DNA of 7,020 nt from an uncultured Granulosicoccus sp. (GTDB lineage Bacteria; Pseudomonadota; Gammaproteobacteria; Granulosicoccales; Granulosicoccaceae), in assembly GCA_938016235.1 (NCBI GenBank), contig CALLPU010000284.1:1-7020 (forward strand), in the 5' to 3' direction. Under the pieces are notes generated by a model that saw only the letters and a list, made by a program, of their open reading frames with translations, was not told the DNA's origin and ran no database searches. The position numbers and the translations under genes are program-made. Positions 1-5,331 of this stretch are shown piece after piece (within the stretch, counting starts at the first letter, position 1; every line of letters starts with the position of its first letter).

Positions 1-468
1 TGGAGTAAAGCGAGCGCCGGCGACCAGGAGGCTGTAGAAAACGCCTTGACGTTGGCAGACTGCCTGTCAATCCGGCATCAGTCGGTTACGACACTGTCGG
101 GGGGTGAACGCTCAAGAGCACTGCTGGCAAGAGTACTGGCCGGTGAGCCAGAACTGGTATTTGCTGATGAACCGGTATCCGCATTGGATTTGAGCCATCA
201 ATTGCAAACCATGCAACTGTTGCGTGACTTTGCGCGCAATCAGCAAGCGGCCATCGTCGTTCTTCATGATCTTTCGCTGGCAGCACGCTACTGCGACCGC
301 TTGTACCTGATGCACGAAGGTAGCATCTGGGCTTCTGGCAGTGTTGCCTCGGTGCTGAGTCCTGAAAACCTGGCTTCTGTTTACGGAGTCAGCGTGATTA
401 GCGGCTGCACGGAGGTACCCTGGATTATTCCACTGGAACGGCTTGACGACTCTGCGTCAGCCACGTAG
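1..468 (+). CDS. ABC transporter ATP-binding protein, FepC/HmuV/BtuD-like (3' part only)
   Basis: The reading frame is open from base 1, so the gene begins left of the window; 155 C-terminal residues are visible, ending at TAG 466-468. Family members are usually about 250-260 residues, so roughly the last 60% is present. Visible motifs, numbered from the window edge, are the ABC signature LSGGE (32-36), Walker B with catalytic Glu (VFADEP, 53-58), the D-loop SALD (60-63) and the switch histidine in VLHDLS (His89). Walker A and the Q-loop lie outside. The tail pattern, ASGSVASVLSPENLASVYGV, is typical of ATPases that power import of ferric siderophores, haem or cobalamin through the inner membrane with a BtuC/FecD-type permease. 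The exact substrate cannot be told from this part. Its permease and binding-protein partners would be expected upstream, off the window. It converges on the signalling operon and has no evident functional tie to it. Confidence is high for ABC ATPase, moderate for the iron/haem/B12 subclass. Confidence 0.93.
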   Translation, partial: WSKASAGDQEAVENALTLADCLSIRHQSVTTLSGGERSRALLARVLAGEPELVFADEPVSALDLSHQLQTMQLLRDFARNQQAAIVVLHDLSLAARYCDRLYLMHEGSIWASGSVASVLSPENLASVYGVSVISGCTEVPWIIPLERLDDSASAT

Positions 469-562
469 CAACTAGCGAGACCTGGCAGGCGGTATTGCGA
501 TTGAAAATCCTTTCGGGTATTAGTTGGTCTGATTTAATGACGCAAAGGAACGGCAGGAATCG
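469..562. other. Convergent intergenic spacer
   Basis: This 94-bp gap separates the 3' end of the ABC ATPase gene (+) from the 3' end of the response-regulator gene (-). Transcription from both sides ends here. I see no GC-rich hairpin followed by a T-run in either direction. There is only a weak 4-bp hairpin, GATT-gaa-AATC, near 500, and a distant 7-bp inverted repeat, CTAGCGA (472-478) with TCGCTAG (560-566), whose right arm runs into the stop codon of the - strand gene. Termination may be Rho-dependent. Confidence 0.6.
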
Positions 563-2422
563 CTAGGCCAGCTTTTTACTATCTTCCTGCAGCAATTGGA
601 GAAACTCTGCCGACATAACCGGCTTGCTACACAGGTAGCCCTGAAATTCATCACATTTCAACGCCCTTATATGCAGCAGTTGAGCGCGCGTTTCAACCCC
701 TTCGGCAACGACTGACAACCCCAGATCGTGGGCCAGGGATATGACCGCTTTGACAATCGGCATGGGTTTGATCTCAGATCGGATTTCTCTAATGAATGAC
801 TGATCAATTTTCAGTTGGTCTAGCGGAAAACGCTGCAGATAGCTTAACGAAGAGTAACCCGTGCCAAAATCATCAATAGAGAGGCGTATACCCAGATCCT
901 TCAATCGCTGCAACTTTACAATGTTGGTCTCAGCGTTCTCCATGATCATGTTTTCCGTCAATTCTATGATCAGGGACTCGGGCGGCAGACCACTGTCTTC
1001 CAGCGCACACTGTACCGTATCAATGAAATCGGGTTCGTGCAGTTGCCTGATCGATACATTCACTGCAATCTTGAATGCAGAGAATCCTCCGTCCTGCCAG
1101 GCTTTGGCCTGCCGACAGGACTCTCGCAACACCCATTCTCCAATGGATACGATCATTCCCGAATTCTCTGCCAGTTCTATGAAATTAACGGGTGATACCA
1201 AGCCAAGCTCTGGATGCATCCAGCGGACCAGTGCCTCTGCTCCACCGATGGCGTTGGTAGCAACATCTACCTTGGGTTGATACACCACAAAGATCTCCCC
1301 GTTGTCTACCGCGGTACGCAAGCCGTTTTCTATACTTAATAGCTCTCGGGCCTTGGCATCCATGTGTTCAGAATAGATCGCAAACGAGGAATCGTTCCTT
1401 CGTCTTGCATGCCGCATGGCAGTTTCTGCATTGTTAATCAGTGACTCAACCGTATCCTGACTACTACCTAAGATGGAAACACCGATGCTGACAGACAGGT
1501 ATATCGATTGTCCTGCTACTTGAAACGGTATGTCCAATGCTTGTGTCAGTGCATCGGTTTTCGACTTCAGCGAGTCTTCAATCCCCGAGCCTCTGACAAG
1601 AGGCATCAGGACAGCAAATCGGTCCCCATCCAGACGGGCCACCGTAGCCAGTTGATTCGAAGACCGAACTTTGGAAAACCAGGGCTGCTTTTTACCATCC
1701 CTGAAGCACTCCAGAACCCGCTGACTAAAAGACATCAGCACTTCGTCACCCGAAGCAGGCCCAAGTGAGTTATTGATCGCCTTGAAACGGTTGATATCAA
1801 CCAGTAACAGTGAAAAGACTGAATCCTTCTGGTCAGGCTCCTGAATCTGCGCGGAACACTGAAGCTGGTTACGCAACACTTGTGTAAACCAAACCCTATT
1901 AGGTAGCTCTGTGAGAGGATCAACTTCGCTCATGCGCTTCTGCCACGCAATTGCCGTTAACGTGTTGCGCATTCTAAGTGCCAGTTCGCTGGCATCGATG
2001 GGTTTTGCCAGAAAATCCGTTGCCCCGAGCGTCAAGGCCTCCAGTTTTGTGGCACCATCATTCGCAGACGTCAGAACGATTACAGGCAGATAACGCAGTG
2101 TGTCATCATCGCGAATGAGCTTCAGGATATCGTAACCTGTCACGTGCGGCATGACGAGGTCGAGCAGCAGAACATCCGGCAGTTCCTTACGCAACTGATC
2201 CATGGCCAATGTGGAATCACTTACAGCAACAAAATTCTGATACCCCTCAGATTCCAGGTGTATCTGGAGCACTTCCATATTCAGCTGCTCATCATCCACC
2301 ATCATGATCTTGGCATCGCCAATCAGCAGTACCGCGGGGTCATGTGGATCGATATCGTGAACCACAACACGCGACAGGTTCGTGACGTTTGATCGCTTAG
2401 CTTGCTGTTGACCTTTCATCAT
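563..2422 (-). CDS. REC-GGDEF-EAL response regulator, probable c-di-GMP phosphodiesterase
   Basis: A cytoplasmic protein of 619 residues with no membrane segment. After a 35-40 residue N-terminal extension comes a receiver domain (about 38-150) with acidic pocket D43/D44, phosphoacceptor D88 (LLLDLVMP), T118 and K140. A GGDEF domain follows (about 165-350): it starts with DPLTELPNR and keeps D209, but the signature is DGDRF (265-269) instead of GGDEF, and no RxxD inhibitory site is present at the usual distance. The EAL domain (about 360-612) keeps the known catalytic set: E396 of EALVRW, N455, E487 of ELTE, D517/D518 of DDFGTGYSS, K538, E574 of AEGVE and Q594 of QGYL. By family knowledge this predicts hydrolysis of c-di-GMP to pGpG, with the GGDEF domain catalytically dead or acting as a GTP-binding regulator. 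The start overlaps the upstream kinase stop (ATGA). The first of two adjacent ATG codons is chosen because GAGG lies 8 nt before it. It is the likely output of the adjacent kinase (inference). Confidence 0.95.
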   Translation of the reverse strand: MMKGQQQAKRSNVTNLSRVVVHDIDPHDPAVLLIGDAKIMMVDDEQLNMEVLQIHLESEGYQNFVAVSDSTLAMDQLRKELPDVLLLDLVMPHVTGYDILKLIRDDDTLRYLPVIVLTSANDGATKLEALTLGATDFLAKPIDASELALRMRNTLTAIAWQKRMSEVDPLTELPNRVWFTQVLRNQLQCSAQIQEPDQKDSVFSLLLVDINRFKAINNSLGPASGDEVLMSFSQRVLECFRDGKKQPWFSKVRSSNQLATVARLDGDRFAVLMPLVRGSGIEDSLKSKTDALTQALDIPFQVAGQSIYLSVSIGVSILGSSQDTVESLINNAETAMRHARRRNDSSFAIYSEHMDAKARELLSIENGLRTAVDNGEIFVVYQPKVDVATNAIGGAEALVRWMHPELGLVSPVNFIELAENSGMIVSIGEWVLRESCRQAKAWQDGGFSAFKIAVNVSIRQLHEPDFIDTVQCALEDSGLPPESLIIELTENMIMENAETNIVKLQRLKDLGIRLSIDDFGTGYSSLSYLQRFPLDQLKIDQSFIREIRSEIKPMPIVKAVISLAHDLGLSVVAEGVETRAQLLHIRALKCDEFQGYLCSKPVMSAEFLQLLQEDSKKLA

Positions 2423-5331
2423 GCCGTGCGCCTCAACGACTCACTGTTTTCCCATCCTTTCAGGACCCGATCAGAATACTGTCTGACGGTTTCTATCCCT
2501 TGCTTTACCTCTGCGCAGGCAGATGACTTGGCACTCATTTCCAGTTCAGCCGCAATCTCTGTAAATCCACTGAATCCCACGTTGCCACCAGATCCTTTAA
2601 GCCAATGAGCCACATCTGCAACCGTCTCCCAGTCCTCACTATCAAACGCATTGTCCAGCACTTGTATCTGCTCATACAATCTGCCGATGAACCGTTCAAC
2701 AATGGGCGTAAATTTTGGATTCTGATCAATTAATGAGCTAGTAATAGGCGTATCGACATCCACAAGGGGGTTACTGAGTGATTCCGCTCCAAACGTGATT
2801 GGATCCTCACTCAGTGACGAATCCTGACGCTCGGCCTGATTGCCAGATTCCATGCTGAACCTGCTCACTAATGCTTCTATTTCTGACAATGAACTGGCGA
2901 CCCCATGAGTATCCGCAGCGCTGGCTGCATCTTCGAGAGATCTGGCAGGTTCGAACAAGACGGAAAAACCAACCGTTCCTCCCGAACCCTTCAACCAGTG
3001 AGCCTTGTCCTGTAGAGAGGTCCAGTCTTCCTGTTGATGCAAGCGCTTCATGTCATCCAGCTCACTGTCAAGCTTGATCAGGAACTTCTCGACAATGCTT
3101 CTGAACTTCTTGTTATCACTCATCAGTGTACTCACGATGGGAGACATCTCTTGCTCAGCGCCGATATCCGTATCCACACCTGGCATATCAACATCAACAT
3201 CCGTAGAGGCCTGATGTGTCAGATCTACCCTATTGCCCCCTAACAGCTTGGCCAGTAGTTGAGTCAATTTGGGTAGATCGATCGGTTTTGTCTGGTAGTG
3301 AGAGAAACCAGACGCCAGTATTCTCTGTTCATACCCTTTCATGGCATTCGCTGTCAAAGCAACAATAGGAATGGACAACGCCTTCTCACGCATTGCAGCC
3401 ACTGCCTCATAGCCATCCATTACTGGCATCTGAACATCCATGAGAATCACTTCGTACTTATGTTCTAGGGCCAAATCCAGTGCCTCTTTACCATTCTCCG
3501 CCAGCGTCACAGAGAGCCCCAGATCAGTCAGCAATACGTGCAGCAATTCTCTATTTTCCGGCGCATCATCTACCACCAGAACTTCGGCATTGTTGAACGT
3601 CCAGCCCACGTTGCTGTGGTCTTCGGAGGAATCGAACGACTCAATGACTTCGTCCACCGACAACACACGAACGTCACTGACATCCCCTGTGGGTACACGC
3701 ACGCTGAATGTACTTCCCTCCCCTGGCGTACTATCCACTTCAATCGATCCACCCAGAGCTTCTGCCAACTTGCGACTGATAGATAAACCCAGGCCCGTTC
3801 CACCAAATCGGCGCGTAATTGAAGAATCTGCCTGGGTAAACGCATCAAAAATAGAGGCTTGCTGCTTATCATTCATGCCGATACCAGTGTCAGTCACTGC
3901 GATAAGCACGTGTTGCGTGTCAGCATCATGACGGAGCACCAGTTTCACACCACCGGATTCGGTAAACTTTATCGCATTACCCACCAGGTTGGTCATGATT
4001 TGTCTAAGCCTGGATGGATCAGACAAGACATGTTCTGGCATTGATGTCTCGACAACCAGTTCCAGACCAATATCTTTCTCTTGGGCTTTTACGTGGAGTA
4101 CTTTAATGACCTCATTGGCAAGCGGCCCCAGCGTAGTGGGTATGGACTCCACGTCCATCGCACCGCTTTCAACCTTTGATAGATCAAGGACATCATTGAT
4201 CAATTCGAGCAGATGTTGCCCGCTACGCGATATCGTGCTGAGGTGCCTGTTACGTTCGTGACTGCTCAGGCTCAAGCCCCGCTTCAAAACCTCTGTAAAA
4301 CCCAGAATCGCTGTCATTGGCGTTCTGATTTCATGACTCATGTTAGACAGGAAAGCACTTTTCGCCTGATTGGCCTGCTCAGCCGCTTCCATGGATTGTC
4401 TTAGTAACATCTCCTTTTCTTCCAGCAAGGTGATGTCGTCCATACTGATCAGCACACCACCAACGCGGCCCTTGGCTCCGGTTACCGGAGAGCAGTTCAC
4501 TTTGAACTTGCGCGCAGATCCTTCAGTATCGGTAAACCCGATCATGGCATCCCGTTCTGACTCACCGCTATCCAATACACGCTGCCAGGGTAATCCCGAT
4601 TCAGTTTCGTAATTGTCTACCCAAGCCAGGGTATCAGCCTGCACACCCATCAGCTCTTCCGCCGGCTTCCCATTGAGCGTAGCGAAGGCTGCATTAGCCA
4701 GGACAATGTTCCCACGTCTGTCCACAACAATCAGTGCTTCAGCAATGGTATCCAGTGCATTGCGCACACGACCAGGCACTGCACTGGAAGGATTAAGCTC
4801 CTTGAGCATCTTGCCCAGATAGAAGTAAAAAGCCGGAAAACTGAGCAACGAAACAAACACCATCAATCCGAAAGGCGACGCTCGCCACCAGTCAACAAAG
4901 TTACTGGCAGGTTCATCCATGAAGTGGAACCTGAGCTCGCCCCAGAGTTTCTTTGATCGATACACTGGTACATTGATCGCAGTGTCTGAGTCTGACTCAA
5001 CCGGAGCACCAAATACGACGGTAGAATTGTTTCTATTGCGCACGAGCTCGATAGAGCCCAGCGAGGAGTTTCGCTGAACGATGAATTCCAGATTACTGCG
5101 TATATCGGTCAGATTGCCTCTTTCGAGCAGCAACGATGTTGAGGACGCCAACGCTTCAGAAACCGCAATACGACCTTCAGCAACAGCCGTTTTCCGGTCT
5201 GGTACAAAATCCAGAAAAACCGCTAGAAGAATGACAGATGTCACCAGCGATGACAGACCCAGTGAGATATGGAAACGAGCCGACAGTGTGGGACGCTTGC
5301 GGAACAATCCGACGATCATGGACCAAATCAT
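2419..5331 (-). CDS. Membrane hybrid histidine kinase: sensor-PAS-HisKA-HATPase-REC-Hpt-Hpt
   Basis: A 970-residue inner-membrane sensor kinase. TM1 (about 22-43) and TM2 (about 152-172) flank a periplasmic region of about 108 residues that I cannot assign to a named family. No HAMP domain fits between TM2 and the PAS domain (about 188-300). A short coiled coil (301-325) leads into HisKA with H-box FLSNMSHEIRTPM (phosphorylatable H333). The HATPase has N-box N452, G1 DTGIGM (481-486) and G2 GGTGLGL (510-516). The REC domain (about 582-698) has D588/D589, phosphoacceptor D632 (MDVQMPVMDG), T660 and K682. Two Hpt domains follow, with AHWLKGSGG at 777-785 (H778) and 908-916 (H909). All phosphotransfer residues are intact, predicting an H-D-H relay to a separate response regulator, most simply the one encoded next. 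The start ATG overlaps the preceding gene's TGA, with AGGGG 7 nt upstream; Met5 is a less likely start. Two Hpt domains in one kinase are uncommon. The ligand is unknown. Confidence 0.96.
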   Translation of the reverse strand: MIWSMIVGLFRKRPTLSARFHISLGLSSLVTSVILLAVFLDFVPDRKTAVAEGRIAVSEALASSTSLLLERGNLTDIRSNLEFIVQRNSSLGSIELVRNRNNSTVVFGAPVESDSDTAINVPVYRSKKLWGELRFHFMDEPASNFVDWWRASPFGLMVFVSLLSFPAFYFYLGKMLKELNPSSAVPGRVRNALDTIAEALIVVDRRGNIVLANAAFATLNGKPAEELMGVQADTLAWVDNYETESGLPWQRVLDSGESERDAMIGFTDTEGSARKFKVNCSPVTGAKGRVGGVLISMDDITLLEEKEMLLRQSMEAAEQANQAKSAFLSNMSHEIRTPMTAILGFTEVLKRGLSLSSHERNRHLSTISRSGQHLLELINDVLDLSKVESGAMDVESIPTTLGPLANEVIKVLHVKAQEKDIGLELVVETSMPEHVLSDPSRLRQIMTNLVGNAIKFTESGGVKLVLRHDADTQHVLIAVTDTGIGMNDKQQASIFDAFTQADSSITRRFGGTGLGLSISRKLAEALGGSIEVDSTPGEGSTFSVRVPTGDVSDVRVLSVDEVIESFDSSEDHSNVGWTFNNAEVLVVDDAPENRELLHVLLTDLGLSVTLAENGKEALDLALEHKYEVILMDVQMPVMDGYEAVAAMREKALSIPIVALTANAMKGYEQRILASGFSHYQTKPIDLPKLTQLLAKLLGGNRVDLTHQASTDVDVDMPGVDTDIGAEQEMSPIVSTLMSDNKKFRSIVEKFLIKLDSELDDMKRLHQQEDWTSLQDKAHWLKGSGGTVGFSVLFEPARSLEDAASAADTHGVASSLSEIEALVSRFSMESGNQAERQDSSLSEDPITFGAESLSNPLVDVDTPITSSLIDQNPKFTPIVERFIGRLYEQIQVLDNAFDSEDWETVADVAHWLKGSGGNVGFSGFTEIAAELEMSAKSSACAEVKQGIETVRQYSDRVLKGWENSESLRRTA
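2431..2434 (-). promoter_or_regulatory. Ribosome binding site of the REC-GGDEF-EAL gene
   Basis: On the minus strand GAGG (within TTGAGG) stands 8 nt upstream of ATG at 2422. It lies inside the last codons of the kinase gene. A second ATG follows directly at 2419; spacing favours the first. Together with the ATGA stop/start overlap this suggests translational coupling. Confidence 0.6.
2539..2748 (-). repeat. Hpt repeat unit 2 within the hybrid kinase
   Basis: Codes for kinase residues 862-931, the second Hpt core around H909. It is the gap-free counterpart of unit 1. The two are separated by an acidic, Ser-rich linker (about 826-860), which would let each Hpt move independently. Both keep the phosphorylatable His and the following Lys-Gly of the Hpt motif, so neither copy looks dead. 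Confidence 0.85.
2932..3141 (-). repeat. Hpt repeat unit 1 within the hybrid kinase
   Basis: Codes for kinase residues 731-800, the first Hpt domain core around H778. It aligns with unit 2 (residues 862-931) at a fixed offset of 131 residues with no gaps; counted by hand, 33 of 70 positions are identical, including the whole AHWLKGSGG-x-VGFS stretch. This fits an internal duplication that has since diverged. Confidence 0.85.

Noticed and set aside
472..566. 7-bp inverted repeat CTAGCGA/TCGCTAG around the convergent spacer
   Set aside because: The arms are short, about 80 nt apart, one arm includes the stop codon of a gene, and there is no T-run. Chance is a sufficient explanation and it is not a convincing terminator or attachment site.
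861..1280. Plus-strand open frame opposite the EAL domain
   Set aside because: Its translation is Ser-rich and resembles no protein family, while the opposite strand encodes all EAL catalytic motifs in the same stretch. It is a shadow frame.
563..2422. LapD-type c-di-GMP receptor for the surface protein
   Set aside because: LapD is membrane-bound with a periplasmic output domain and a degenerate EAL. This protein has no membrane segment, has a receiver domain, and its EAL catalytic residues look complete.
3440..3931. 163-codon plus-strand open frame opposite the kinase
   Set aside because: It lies wholly inside the kinase HATPase/REC coding region and has Ser/Thr-rich, low-complexity composition with no recognisable domain.
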